Source: Kluyvera intermedia (lineage in GTDB: Bacteria > Pseudomonadota > Gammaproteobacteria > Enterobacterales > Enterobacteriaceae). Taken from it: 64,000 nucleotides of DNA. Position 1 is the first letter of the stretch, and the number at the start of each line of letters is the position of its first letter. Below the pieces are notes generated by a model, which saw only the letters and a list, made by a program, of their open reading frames with translations, was not told the origin of the DNA and made no database searches. Both the position numbers and the translations under genes were made by a program. Shown here one piece after another: positions 47,725 to 56,835 of the stretch. The stretch spans positions 682,001 to 746,000 of the forward strand of contig NZ_CP139986.1 of assembly GCF_034424175.1 (NCBI RefSeq). The letters are read 5' to 3'.

Positions 47725-47728
47725 GATA

Positions 47729-48412
47729 TTAGCCGCCCATTGAACGGGAAGTGCTGCCCGTCGCGCTACGCTGCATAGTGGACTGTTTCGCTACAGACTC
47801 GCCAAAGCCGCCGCGAGTGACCGTATTGGTGGTGGCAGGTTTTGGTGCCATCGCCGTTTTCGGTACGTTCACTGAACGGCCCGGTTGTGCGGCACCGTAG
47901 TTTTTGCCGCCCGCATCGGTATATTTACCGTAAGCCGGGCTGGATGGATTCTTCGAGGTGAATACCGGCTGCTGCTGGTAACCACCCATGCCGCCACTCA
48001 TCATGCGGCCCATCATGTAGCCTGCCATCAGTGGCATCCAGAAGCTACCGCTGCTCTGATTCTGCGCCTGGGCCTGGCCTTCGCCGGTAGGCGCCATGCC
48101 TGCCTGCGCTGGAGCCTGCTGGCACTGACCTTCGCCGAACTCAGCCACGCAGTCTTCACGGCTGGCGTATTTCGGAGCGGTACGCTCGGCTTCTTTCAGG
48201 GCGTTGTTGTAGGTGGTGGTACATTCTGCGCTCTTGCTCGGGTTAGCGGCGGAGCAGTCGTCCGCGTTCTGATACAGCGTGACGGTTTCATCAGATTTCT
48301 CACAGCCCGCCAGCATAAAGACTGCGGTAACGGCGAGGGCAACTGGCGTTAAGTGGCGCGCGCCCCAGCTTTTACGAAATGCGGCGTGCTGAATATTATT
48401 TGTCCGTTTCAT
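47729..48412 (-). CDS. ygiB: DUF1190 lipoprotein YgiB
   Basis: 227 residues, exported. A long basic N-terminus leads to a hydrophobic stretch and a lipobox-like LAGC (about residues 38-41), so it is probably a lipoprotein. The remainder is Gln/Gly/Met-rich with MAGYMMGRMMSGGMGG. The start at 48412 has CAGGAAG; an in-frame ATG at 48448 is unsupported. In the tolC-ygiB-ygiC order of E. coli. Function unknown. Confidence 0.9.
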   Translation of the reverse strand: MKRTNNIQHAAFRKSWGARHLTPVALAVTAVFMLAGCEKSDETVTLYQNADDCSAANPSKSAECTTTYNNALKEAERTAPKYASREDCVAEFGEGQCQQAPAQAGMAPTGEGQAQAQNQSSGSFWMPLMAGYMMGRMMSGGMGGYQQQPVFTSKNPSSPAYGKYTDAGGKNYGAAQPGRSVNVPKTAMAPKPATTNTVTRGGFGESVAKQSTMQRSATGSTSRSMGG

Positions 48413-48544
48413 TTTAATCTTCCTGGACCCAGTAGAGTGGTATTGCAATAACGCTCAGGATAGAGGATGAGTGGTTGAAAATGAAGCGAAGAAGGGACTA
48501 AAGCAGGCGATCTTTACGTTGCCTTACGTTGAGAGGGGATAAAT

Positions 48545-48575
48545 AAAAAAGGGTCCGTAAAAACGGACCCTTTTT
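48545..48575 (-). terminator. tolC terminator
   Basis: AAAAAGGGTCCG-taaaaa-CGGACCCTTTTT directly downstream of the tolC stop; symmetrical, works on the minus strand with T-run. Confidence 0.9.
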
Positions 48576-48591
48576 AAGGCAAATACAGACC

Positions 48592-50022
48592 TTAGCGCAG
48601 GCGTGCTTTGCTGGTGGCCGGTGAGGTGTAACCATCAGCGGCAGCATCCTGCTGTGCATTTTCCGGCGCGACGCTGGCGTTAGCGGTAGAAACCGGCTTG
48701 CCGAGCGTATTGTTCAGTGCCAGTAGATCCTGCTCGTTGAGCGTACCCAATGCATTTTTGATATTCAGCTGATTTATCAGGTAGTTATAACGCGCGCTAG
48801 AAAGCTGTTGTTTGGCGTTATACAGCGTGGTGGTCGCATCCAACACGTCAACAATAGTACGCGTACCCACGGAGTAGCCCGCTTCCATCGCGTCTAAAGA
48901 ACTCTGCGCAGAAATAACGGCCTGTTTGTAGGCGTTGATGCTGCTGATAGAGGCGTTAACGTTATTGAAGGAAGAACGTACGGTCTGCACAACGGAACGG
49001 TGCGCGCTTTCCAGCTGCTCGCTGGCGCCCACGAAGTTGTACTGCGCTTGTTTAACCTGAGAGTTAACCATCCCGCCTTGATACAGTGGCAAGGAGAAGC
49101 TCAGACCCACTTTGTTCTGACCGGCATCTGTGTCGTTAAAGTTGCCACTGTTGGTTTTAGAGCCACTATAAGAAGTGTTAGATACCCCGGTAGAAGCGGT
49201 TAAATCCAGCGTTGGCAGATGGCCATCCTGCGCCAGACGAATTTGCTCACGCGCCAGATCCTGGCTCAGACGAGCCTGCAACAGCGACAGGTTACGGTTT
49301 TCCGCTTCTTTCAGCAGCGAGCTCACGCCCTGCGGCTTGTCGGTTTTGAAGCTATCCACGTTCAGTGAGGACAGTTCAGGGTAGTAGTTACCGGTGACCT
49401 GACGCAGCGCTTCAACGGCGTTGTCGAGGTTGTTACGTGCGGTGACTTCGTTCGCCAGTACGGTGTCGTATTGTGAACGGGCGTTCTGCACGTCGGTAAT
49501 GGCAACGAGGCCCACGTTAAAGCGCTGAGTGGTTTGATCTAACTGGCGGTAAATGGCCTGTTTCTGCGCTTCAGTAAAGGACAGCGAGTCAATGGCGCTC
49601 AGGACGTTAAAGTACGCCGTCGCGGTATTGAGGATCAGCGTCTGCTGATCGGTCTGATAGGTCACATCCTGGATGCCTGCTGATTTTTCTTGCAGGGAAA
49701 GGTTACGCCATTTGGACATATCAAACAGGCTTTGCGTCAACTGCAAAGAGCCGCTGGTGACGTTAGAGTCCACGCCGTTGCTGTCGCGGAAGCCGTTGGT
49801 ATAGGTATAATCGGCACCCAAGCCTAACTGCGGCAACAGTGGGCTGCGCGCTTCGTTGATCTTCTCGAACGCAGCATCACGATCTGCGGCAGATTTACGG
49901 AGCTCCGGATTGCTGGTACGTGCCTGCTGATACACCTGTAACAGGTTCTCTGCCTGGCTCATTGCACTGAAACCCGTAAGGCTCAGACCAATAAGGATGG
50001 GGAGCAATTTCTTCATTTGCAT
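48592..50022 (-). CDS. tolC: outer membrane efflux channel TolC
   Basis: The trimeric outer membrane channel for AcrAB-type pumps and type I secretion. About 476 residues, with a signal peptide ending SQA-EN. Two repeats of beta/helix (roughly 1-220 and 221-430) are seen, with conserved helical segments such as LGADYTYTNGFRDS and YSVGTRTIVDVLDATTTLY. Three in-frame ATGs occur (50028, 50022, 50016). AAGGA lies 6 bases from 50022 but abuts 50028, so 50022 is chosen; 50016 is the E. coli-like alternative. The C-terminus ends TSPATSKARLR, shorter than E. coli TolC (493 residues). Confidence 0.95.
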   Translation of the reverse strand: MQMKKLLPILIGLSLTGFSAMSQAENLLQVYQQARTSNPELRKSAADRDAAFEKINEARSPLLPQLGLGADYTYTNGFRDSNGVDSNVTSGSLQLTQSLFDMSKWRNLSLQEKSAGIQDVTYQTDQQTLILNTATAYFNVLSAIDSLSFTEAQKQAIYRQLDQTTQRFNVGLVAITDVQNARSQYDTVLANEVTARNNLDNAVEALRQVTGNYYPELSSLNVDSFKTDKPQGVSSLLKEAENRNLSLLQARLSQDLAREQIRLAQDGHLPTLDLTASTGVSNTSYSGSKTNSGNFNDTDAGQNKVGLSFSLPLYQGGMVNSQVKQAQYNFVGASEQLESAHRSVVQTVRSSFNNVNASISSINAYKQAVISAQSSLDAMEAGYSVGTRTIVDVLDATTTLYNAKQQLSSARYNYLINQLNIKNALGTLNEQDLLALNNTLGKPVSTANASVAPENAQQDAAADGYTSPATSKARLR

Positions 50023-50226
50023 TTGCATTCCTTGTTGTGAAGCTTAGCGCTGATCTAATTCACAGAAAAAATATTCGCCGATTGTACCAGAGTCTGCCAC
50101 GTTAAAAAGTTGTCGTAATGTGCCATCTGGCGTTAATTTGCACCAATCTACCATAGAGTGAGTGAATCCTAAGAGCCACTGACTTTAAATCCACAATTTC
50201 AACACAATTACTGCATAGGCCAGTCC

Positions 50227-50859
50227 ATGACAAAAACAGTTAACCCTGTGGCAACGCTCTCGAAAAATGATGTAGAAATTATTGCACGAGAAACGGTATA
50301 TCGCGGCTTTTTTTCGCTTGATTTGTATCGCTTTCGTCACCGGTTGTTTAACGGTGAGATGAGCGGCGAGGTTAAGCGTGAAATTTTTGAGCGCGGTCAC
50401 GCTGCAGTCTTGCTACCCTTTGACCCAGTGCGTGATGAAGTGGTGTTGGTTGAGCAGGTGCGAATTGCCGCCTACGACACCAGTGAAACCCCGTATCTGC
50501 TGGAAATGGTGGCCGGCATGATCGAAGAAGGGGAAACCGTCGAGGATGTTGCTCGTCGCGAGGCGCAAGAAGAGGCCGGGCTTGAAGTCGGGCGGGTGAA
50601 AAAGTGCCTGAGCTATCTTGCAAGCCCGGGCGGTACCAGCGAGCGCCTGACTATTATGGTGGGCGAAGTGGATGCGACAACGGCCGAAGGTATTCATGGC
50701 CTGGCGGAAGAACACGAAGATATTCGCGTTCATGTGGTAAGCCGGGAGTTCGCTTATCAATGTGTAGAGGATGGAAAAATTGACAACGCAGCGTCTGTCA
50801 TCGCTTTGCAATGGCTGCAGCTGCATTATCAGGACTTACGAAAAGAGTGGATCAAATGA
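50227..50859 (+). CDS. nudF: ADP-ribose pyrophosphatase NudF
   Basis: A Nudix hydrolase of 210 residues cleaving ADP-ribose to AMP and ribose-5-phosphate. The full Nudix box is in GMIEEGETVEDVARREAQEE followed by AGL. It starts an operon-like run nudF-yqiB-cpdA-yqiA-parE and overlaps yqiB by four bases. It is divergent from tolC. Confidence 0.96.
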   Translation: MTKTVNPVATLSKNDVEIIARETVYRGFFSLDLYRFRHRLFNGEMSGEVKREIFERGHAAVLLPFDPVRDEVVLVEQVRIAAYDTSETPYLLEMVAGMIEEGETVEDVARREAQEEAGLEVGRVKKCLSYLASPGGTSERLTIMVGEVDATTAEGIHGLAEEHEDIRVHVVSREFAYQCVEDGKIDNAASVIALQWLQLHYQDLRKEWIK

Positions 50860-51281
50860 AGCGATATACACCTGACTTCCCAGAAATGATGCGCCTATGC
50901 GAAACCAACTTCGCGCAATTGCGTCGCTTACTGCCGCGTACTGATGAAGTCGGTGAAACGGTGAACTATCAGGTGGCTAATGCGCAATATCGCTTAACGA
51001 TAGTTGAATCAACACGTTACACTACGCTTGTGACGATTGAACAAACGTTGCCTGCGATAAGCTACTGGAGCCTGCCGACGATGACGGTACGGCTTTATCA
51101 TGATGCGATGGTAGCTGAAGTGTGTTCAACTCAGCAGATCTTTCGCTTCAAAGCGCGGTATGATTATCCAAATAAAAAGTTGCATCAACGCGACGAAAAG
51201 CATCAAATTAATCAGTTTTTGGCCGATTGGCTGAGATTCTGTTTAGCACATGGAGCGATGGCGATTCCGGTTTGTACATAA
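50856..51281 (+). CDS. yqiB: DUF1249 protein YqiB
   Basis: A 141-residue cytoplasmic protein of the DUF1249 family. It starts MKRYTPDFPEMMRLCETNF at an ATG that overlaps the nudF stop (ATGA). Conserved pieces are DEVGETVNYQVANAQYRLTI and LPTMTVRLYHDAMVAEV. No function is known. It precedes cpdA by 91 bases. Confidence 0.92.
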   Translation: MKRYTPDFPEMMRLCETNFAQLRRLLPRTDEVGETVNYQVANAQYRLTIVESTRYTTLVTIEQTLPAISYWSLPTMTVRLYHDAMVAEVCSTQQIFRFKARYDYPNKKLHQRDEKHQINQFLADWLRFCLAHGAMAIPVCT

Positions 51282-51372
51282 CAGCTTTCAGGCGTCATCA
51301 CAGACGCTGCCAGCGAGAAGTCGCCTGAGAGGATGATGTGTATATTTGCATCGTGAAACCTAAGGACACCAT

Positions 51373-52200
51373 TTGGAAAGCCTTTTAAACCTTCCTCTGG
51401 CTGGTGGGGCCAGTGTTAGGGTACTGCAAATTACTGATACTCACCTGTTTGCCCAGCAAGATGAAACGCTGTTAGGGGTGAACACCTGGGAAAGCTATCA
51501 CGCGGTCCTGGAGGCGATTCATGCCTCGGCTCGTGACGTTGACCTGGTGGTTGCCACCGGCGATTTAGCGCAGGATCACTCCTCCGCGGCCTATCAGCAT
51601 TTTGCTGACGGCATCGCGAGTTTTTCTGTGCCTTGCGTTTGGTTGCCGGGGAATCATGATTTCCAGCCCTCAATGTACAGCACCTTGCAAGAGGCAGGAA
51701 TTTCCCCTGCAAAACGCGTACTGGTGGGTGAGAACTGGCAGATATTATTGTTGGACAGTCAGGTGTTTGGTGTTCCGCATGGCGAACTGAGCGACTTTCA
51801 GCTGGAATGGCTCGAAAAACGTCTGACGCAAGAACCTGAGCGCCATACCTTGCTGCTTCTGCATCATCACCCACTGCCGTCAGGCTGTAGCTGGCTCGAC
51901 CAACACAGCCTGCGCAACGCAGGAGCGCTGGATGGCGTGCTGGCGCGTTATCCGCGCGTAAAACATCTGCTCTGCGGCCATATTCATCAGGAGCTGGACG
52001 TTAGCTGGAACGGCCGACGTATTATGGCAACGCCGTCAACCTGCGTGCAGTTTAAGCCGCACTGTTCTAATTTCACCCTCGATACCGTTTCTCCCGGTTG
52101 GCGCTGGCTGGAGCTGCATGCCGATGGTTCATTGACCACCGAAGTCTGCCGCCTTGCCGGGGTGAAGTTCCATCCTGATACCGCATCTGAAGGCTATTGA
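51373..52200 (+). CDS. cpdA: 3',5'-cAMP phosphodiesterase CpdA
   Basis: Hydrolyses cAMP. 275 residues in a calcineurin-like metallophosphoesterase fold. Metal motifs in order are DTHLF, GDLAQD, GNHD, LHHHPLP and GHIHQ. The start is TTG (51373), which gives the enteric N-terminus MESLLNLPLAGGASVRVLQ; AAGGACACC lies upstream, and no ATG is available at that place. The stop overlaps the yqiA start (TGATG). Confidence 0.95.
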   Translation: MESLLNLPLAGGASVRVLQITDTHLFAQQDETLLGVNTWESYHAVLEAIHASARDVDLVVATGDLAQDHSSAAYQHFADGIASFSVPCVWLPGNHDFQPSMYSTLQEAGISPAKRVLVGENWQILLLDSQVFGVPHGELSDFQLEWLEKRLTQEPERHTLLLLHHHPLPSGCSWLDQHSLRNAGALDGVLARYPRVKHLLCGHIHQELDVSWNGRRIMATPSTCVQFKPHCSNFTLDTVSPGWRWLELHADGSLTTEVCRLAGVKFHPDTASEGY

Positions 52201-52775
52201 TGTCGACGCTTCTTTATTTGCATGGGTTCAACAGTTCTCCATGGTCAGCCAAAGCCACGGCGCTTAAGCAATGGCTGGCGGAACACGCCCCGAATGTGAA
52301 CATGCTTATTCCCCAACTGCCTGCATATCCGGCGCAAGCTGCTGAAATGCTAGAAGCGCTGGTGCTTAAGCACGGCGGTGAGCCGTTGGGTATCGTAGGG
52401 TCGTCGCTGGGGGGATATTATGCGACCTGGCTGTCGCAGTGTTTCATGCTGCCAGCCGTGGTGGTCAACCCGGCGATGAGGCCGTTTGAACTGCTGACGA
52501 ATTTCCTCGGCCCGAACGAGAATCCCTACACCGGGCAACAATATGTGCTAGAGTCTCGCCATATTTACGATCTCAAAGTGATGCAAATTGACCCACTTGA
52601 GGCCCCGGATCTTATCTGGTTGCTTCAGCAAACCGGCGATGAAGTACTTGATTATCGCCAGGCCGTGGACTATTTCTCCGCCTGCCGACAAACGGTAGAA
52701 GAGGGCGGTAATCATGCATTTACCGGCTTTGAAGATCACTTCACCCAGATTATCGATTTCCTGGGGTTGCATTAA
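52200..52775 (+). CDS. yqiA: alpha/beta-hydrolase esterase YqiA
   Basis: 191 residues with an early LYLHGFNSSP oxyanion region and the nucleophile elbow GSSLGGYYATWL; a late GGNHAFTGFE gives the candidate His. E. coli YqiA has esterase activity on acyl-CoA and nitrophenyl esters in vitro. The ATG at 52200 overlaps the cpdA stop. It is followed by parE after 27 bases. Confidence 0.94.
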   Translation: MSTLLYLHGFNSSPWSAKATALKQWLAEHAPNVNMLIPQLPAYPAQAAEMLEALVLKHGGEPLGIVGSSLGGYYATWLSQCFMLPAVVVNPAMRPFELLTNFLGPNENPYTGQQYVLESRHIYDLKVMQIDPLEAPDLIWLLQQTGDEVLDYRQAVDYFSACRQTVEEGGNHAFTGFEDHFTQIIDFLGLH

Positions 52776-52802
52776 GCAACGCCAACTACCTACGAATAGA
52801 TC

Positions 52803-54698
52803 ATGACGCAATCTTCTTATAACGCTGATTCCATTGAGGTTCTCACTGGGCTTGAGCCGGTTCGCCGCCGCCCGGGGATGTATACAGATACCACACGCCC
52901 TAACCATATGGGTCAGGAAGTTATTGATAACAGTGTGGACGAAGCGCTGGCTGGGCACGCGAAACGTGTCGAGGTCATTTTGCATGCCGATCAGTCACTG
53001 GAAGTTATTGATGACGGACGTGGTATGCCTGTTGATATTCACCCGGAAGAGGGTGTACCGGCGATTGAACTGATCCTGTGTCGTTTGCACGCAGGCGGTA
53101 AGTTTTCTAATAAAAACTACCAGTTTTCCGGCGGCCTCCATGGTGTTGGGATCTCGGTGGTCAACGCCCTGTCAAAGCGCGTGGAAGTAAACGTTCGTCG
53201 CGACGGCCAAATCTACAGCATTGCTTTTGAAAACGGTGACAAGGTTGAAGACCTGCACGTTTCCGGTACCTGCGGAAAACGTAACACCGGTACCAGCGTA
53301 CACTTCTGGCCGGACGAAAGCTTCTTTGATAGCCCACGCTTCTCCGCTTCGCGTTTAAGCCATTTGCTGAAAGCCAAAGCGGTGCTGTGCCCGGGTGTTG
53401 AAATCGTCTTTAAAGACAAGGTCAATGATACCGAACAGATCTGGTGCTATGCCGACGGCCTGACGGATTACCTGAGCGAAGCGGTAAACGGTCTGCCGTT
53501 ACTGCCGGAAAAACCGTTTGTCGGCACGTTCTCCGGTGATACGGAAGCGGTCGATTGGGCGCTGCTGTGGCTGCCTGAAGGCGGCGAACTGCTGACTGAA
53601 AGCTACGTCAACCTGATCCCGACGATGCAGGGCGGTACGCACGTCAACGGCCTGCGGCAGGGTCTGCTGGACGCAATGCGTGAGTTCTGCGAATACCGCA
53701 ATATTCTGCCGCGCGGCGTGAAGCTGTCGGCGGAAGATATCTGGGATCGCTGCGCTTACGTGCTGTCGGTGAAAATGCAGGATCCGCAGTTTGCCGGACA
53801 AACTAAAGAGCGTTTGTCTTCACGCCAGTGCGCCGCATTTGTCTCCGGTATCGTTAAAGATGCCTTTAGCCTGTGGCTAAACCAGAACGTTCAGTCGGCA
53901 GAACTGCTGGCAGAAATGGCAATTTCTAGCGCCCAGCGTCGTCTGCGCGCGGCGAAGAAAGTGGTGCGCAAAAAGCTCACCAGCGGCCCGGCGCTGCCGG
54001 GTAAACTGGCGGACTGTACCGCACAGGATCTCGCCCGCACCGAGCTGTTCCTTGTGGAAGGTGACTCGGCAGGTGGTTCTGCCAAACAGGCGCGCGATCG
54101 TGAATTTCAGGCGATCATGCCGCTTAAAGGTAAGATCCTCAACACCTGGGAAGTCTCTTCTGATGAAGTGCTGGCGTCGCAGGAAGTGCATGATATTTCT
54201 GTCGCGATCGGCATCGATCCAGACAGCTCGGATCTCAGCCAGCTGCGTTACGGTAAGATCTGTATCCTCGCGGATGCTGACTCCGATGGCTTACACATCG
54301 CCACCCTGCTGTGCGCGCTGTTTGTGAAACATTTCCGGGCGCTGGTGAAAGAAGGCCACGTCTACGTAGCGCTGCCGCCGTTGTACCGTATCGATCTGGG
54401 CAAAGAGGTTTTCTACGCGCTGACCGAAGAAGAAAAAGCCGGCGTGCTGGAACAGCTTAAACGTAAGAAGGGCAAGCCAAACGTACAGCGCTTTAAAGGG
54501 TTGGGTGAAATGAACCCCTTACAGCTGCGTGAAACGACGCTTGATCCGAATACTCGCCGCCTGGTACAGCTGTTCATTACCGATGAAGATGAACAACAAA
54601 CCAATGCCATGATGGATATGCTGTTAGCCAAGAAGCGTTCGGAAGATCGCCGTAATTGGCTACAAGAAAAAGGTGATATGGCGGATATCGAAGCCTAA
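52803..54698 (+). CDS. parE: DNA topoisomerase IV subunit B ParE
   Basis: The ATPase subunit of topoisomerase IV. 631 residues. The GHKL ATPase has VIDNSVDEALAGH, DDGRGMPVD and GGLHGVGISVVNALS. The TOPRIM domain has LVEGDSAGGSAKQ and ADADSDGLHI. The QRFKGLGEMNPLQL segment is intact. It closes the nudF-parE run and is followed by REP and a terminator. Confidence 0.98.
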   Translation: MTQSSYNADSIEVLTGLEPVRRRPGMYTDTTRPNHMGQEVIDNSVDEALAGHAKRVEVILHADQSLEVIDDGRGMPVDIHPEEGVPAIELILCRLHAGGKFSNKNYQFSGGLHGVGISVVNALSKRVEVNVRRDGQIYSIAFENGDKVEDLHVSGTCGKRNTGTSVHFWPDESFFDSPRFSASRLSHLLKAKAVLCPGVEIVFKDKVNDTEQIWCYADGLTDYLSEAVNGLPLLPEKPFVGTFSGDTEAVDWALLWLPEGGELLTESYVNLIPTMQGGTHVNGLRQGLLDAMREFCEYRNILPRGVKLSAEDIWDRCAYVLSVKMQDPQFAGQTKERLSSRQCAAFVSGIVKDAFSLWLNQNVQSAELLAEMAISSAQRRLRAAKKVVRKKLTSGPALPGKLADCTAQDLARTELFLVEGDSAGGSAKQARDREFQAIMPLKGKILNTWEVSSDEVLASQEVHDISVAIGIDPDSSDLSQLRYGKICILADADSDGLHIATLLCALFVKHFRALVKEGHVYVALPPLYRIDLGKEVFYALTEEEKAGVLEQLKRKKGKPNVQRFKGLGEMNPLQLRETTLDPNTRRLVQLFITDEDEQQTNAMMDMLLAKKRSEDRRNWLQEKGDMADIEA

Positions 54699-54706
54699 TC
54701 TCATCA

Positions 54707-54793
54707 ACCCCGTAGGCCTGATAAGCGTAGCGCCATCAGGCAGTGCGGTGCAGTTTGCCGGATGGCTGCGTAAAAGCCTTATCCGGCCTACTC
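54707..54793. repeat. REP pair downstream of parE
   Basis: gtaggcctgataagcgtagc with gccatcaggc, then the opposed gccggatggctgcgtaaaag with gccttatccggcctac. Confidence 0.85.
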
Positions 54794-54798
54794 TTTCG

Positions 54799-54828
54799 AA
54801 AAGGAGACGCTTGCGTCTCCTTTTTTAT
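54799..54828 (+). terminator. parE terminator
   Basis: AAAAGGAGACGC-tt-GCGTCTCCTTTTTT. Confidence 0.9.
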
Positions 54829-54953
54829 TGCCGCAAACGCCTCTTAGTTAATCGATTCAATTCTAATTTCTTCACTTTATGAAATGCCATTTTGAAATTT
54901 GGTATGACAGGTCACACTTTAGTTGTATGACTTCTACCATATTCTTCCGCTGG
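54829..54953. other. non-coding stretch between parE terminator and ERIC
   Basis: AT-rich, no gene, no clear site. Confidence 0.4.
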
Positions 54954-55151
54954 ATATACCCGTCATACTTCAAGTTGCTGATGCGTTGGCCGCGCTCGCT
55001 CACCCCAGTCACGTACTTATGTACGCTCCGGGGGATTAATGAGGGACATCCCTGTCCCTCACCAGAGGCCAGCCTTTGGCTGGTCAAATTCGTTCCTCAC
55101 GAATTTGTCGCTCTCTTGCCGCCTTTCCGCAATTCGAATTATTTAGGGTAA
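54954..55151. repeat. ERIC element with a ~70-bp insertion of three hairpins
   Basis: The left end tataccc gtcatacttcaagttgc and core caccccagtcacgtacttat are ERIC consensus, as is the right end cttgccgccttt...ttatttagggta. The usual ~127 bp is lengthened to about 198 by an insertion near 55036-55106 that folds as three consecutive perfect stems (55041-55060, 55069-55083, 55086-55106). Confidence 0.88.
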
Positions 55152-55240
55152 ATAAAACATACTACTGAACATGGACGTTAATCCGTGCTGGCTCTTGATT
55201 CGCATGGTGAATTTTATCTTTCCTCAAAAGAGAATCGTCT

Positions 55241-56218
55241 ATGTTAAGAAGAAAACTGGCAGTAAGCGTTCTATCTTTCTCGTTAATGATGGGGTCTGCG
55301 GCGGCGATGGCAAAAACGGTGTTCATCGCCTCTGATGTGCATCCGGTCGACTATCCAACGACGGCGGCCGTCATTCACATGGGTGAAAAACTCAGTGCCC
55401 AAACGGACGGGCGCCTTTCCATTCGCATGTTCCCAAGCGGGCAAATGGGTGACGAAAGCACCACGCTTGAAAAAACGCGTGCGGGCGCTATCGATATTCT
55501 GCGTGTCTCAATGTCGCCGGTTGGTGGCATCCTTCCTGAAGTCAGCGTATTCAACATGCCGTTTGTGTTCCGCGATACCGACCATCAGCACAAGGTGCTG
55601 GACGGCAATATTGGCACCAAACTGGCACAGGAGATCTCTGATAGTAAACTCGGACTGGTGTTCCTCGGCTGGATGGATGCAGGTTCGCGCAGCCTTATCA
55701 CCAAAAAACCGGTCACCTCACTCGACGATCTGAAGGGTGTCAAAATCCGTCTGCAAAACAACCCGATTGGCCTCGATACTTTTAAAGCGCTGGGCGCGAA
55801 CCCGATAGTGCTACCGGTTGGTGATGTCTTTGCCAGCCTGCAAACCGGCGTTATCGATGCGGCGGAAAACAATGAACCGACCTTTGATACCGAAAACTAC
55901 GTGGTGGCAGGCACTAAGTATTTCGATCTCACCGAACACTTTATGATCCCCGAAGTCCTCGCTTTTTCGAAGCGTAAATGGAGCAAACTCTCGCCGGAAG
56001 ATCAGACGCTTATCATGAAACTGGCGAAGGAAGCACAGGCGGAAGAGCGCGTACTGTGGGCGCAATATGTTGAAAAATCAAAACAGCGCCTACAAAGCCA
56101 GGGGGTGAAATTCCTCCCGGTGGATAAGAAGCCGTTTGTTGATGCGACCGCGCCGGTACGTGAGAAATATGGCAAGCAGTTCAGCACCTTAATGCAGGAA
56201 ATTCAGGACACTAAATAA
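55241..56218 (+). CDS. TRAP transporter periplasmic solute-binding protein (DctP family)
   Basis: A 325-residue protein with a signal peptide cleaved near AMA-KT (residue 24). The TRAP DctP fold is seen through SGQMGDESTTLEKTRAGAID, GWMDAGSR and the family Arg (R170 in KGVKIRLQNNP) that usually salt-bridges the substrate carboxylate. It should deliver an organic acid or uronate to DctQM. It starts the TRAP operon about 90 bases after the ERIC element. The exact ligand cannot be read from sequence. Confidence 0.93.
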   Translation: MLRRKLAVSVLSFSLMMGSAAAMAKTVFIASDVHPVDYPTTAAVIHMGEKLSAQTDGRLSIRMFPSGQMGDESTTLEKTRAGAIDILRVSMSPVGGILPEVSVFNMPFVFRDTDHQHKVLDGNIGTKLAQEISDSKLGLVFLGWMDAGSRSLITKKPVTSLDDLKGVKIRLQNNPIGLDTFKALGANPIVLPVGDVFASLQTGVIDAAENNEPTFDTENYVVAGTKYFDLTEHFMIPEVLAFSKRKWSKLSPEDQTLIMKLAKEAQAEERVLWAQYVEKSKQRLQSQGVKFLPVDKKPFVDATAPVREKYGKQFSTLMQEIQDTK

Positions 56219-56275
56219 GGCACGTGGCGGCGGGCTGGCGAGCGCTGGCCTGCCTGTTTTGATCTGGAGATAACA

Positions 56276-56824
56276 ATGAAAAAACTCTATGTCCTGGTCA
56301 TGGATGGCGTGTATCGGATCTGCATTTGGCTGTCAGGGATCAGCCTGTTATTTATGACGTTTATTTATCTGGTGGGGATTTACGCTCGCTTTCGTCCTGA
56401 TTTTCCTGAGTGGCTGGGTTTCTTACCGCACGCCTCAACCAGCTGGCCGGAGCCTTTGTCGCAAATTTGTATGATCACTTTCTCGTTTGTGGGCGCGGCG
56501 GCGGCTTATCGTGCGGGTAGCCATATCGCTATCACCATGTTGGTCGATCATATCAACCCCGCGATGAAAAAGGGGCTGGCGGTGTTTGTCGATCTGGCGA
56601 TGCTGGCAACCTGCCTTTTTATCATCCACTGGGGAATTATTGGTTGTATGGATGCCTGGGAAGATGTGGTGCCATCGTTGCCGTTCCTGACTTCGGGGAT
56701 CACCCATTTACCTATTCCACTGGGATCGTTCTTTACGCTGCTGTTCGTGGTTGAAAAACTGCTGTGCGGCCCACAATCGCACCGCGAGCTGGTGCAATAC
56801 GGCTCGCCGAAAGTCGGCCATTAA
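56276..56824 (+). CDS. TRAP transporter small permease (DctQ family)
   Basis: 182 residues with four hydrophobic segments (about 18-35, 62-82, 100-120, 145-165), the size and layout of DctQ. GGAGATAAC precedes the ATG. It pairs with the large permease 11 bases downstream. Confidence 0.92.
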   Translation: MKKLYVLVMDGVYRICIWLSGISLLFMTFIYLVGIYARFRPDFPEWLGFLPHASTSWPEPLSQICMITFSFVGAAAAYRAGSHIAITMLVDHINPAMKKGLAVFVDLAMLATCLFIIHWGIIGCMDAWEDVVPSLPFLTSGITHLPIPLGSFFTLLFVVEKLLCGPQSHRELVQYGSPKVGH

Positions 56825-56835
56825 GGAGCGAACCG

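Noticed and set aside
54954..55151. The long ERIC-like block as an insertion sequence end
   Set aside because: No transposase frame is nearby and both ends fit the ERIC consensus.
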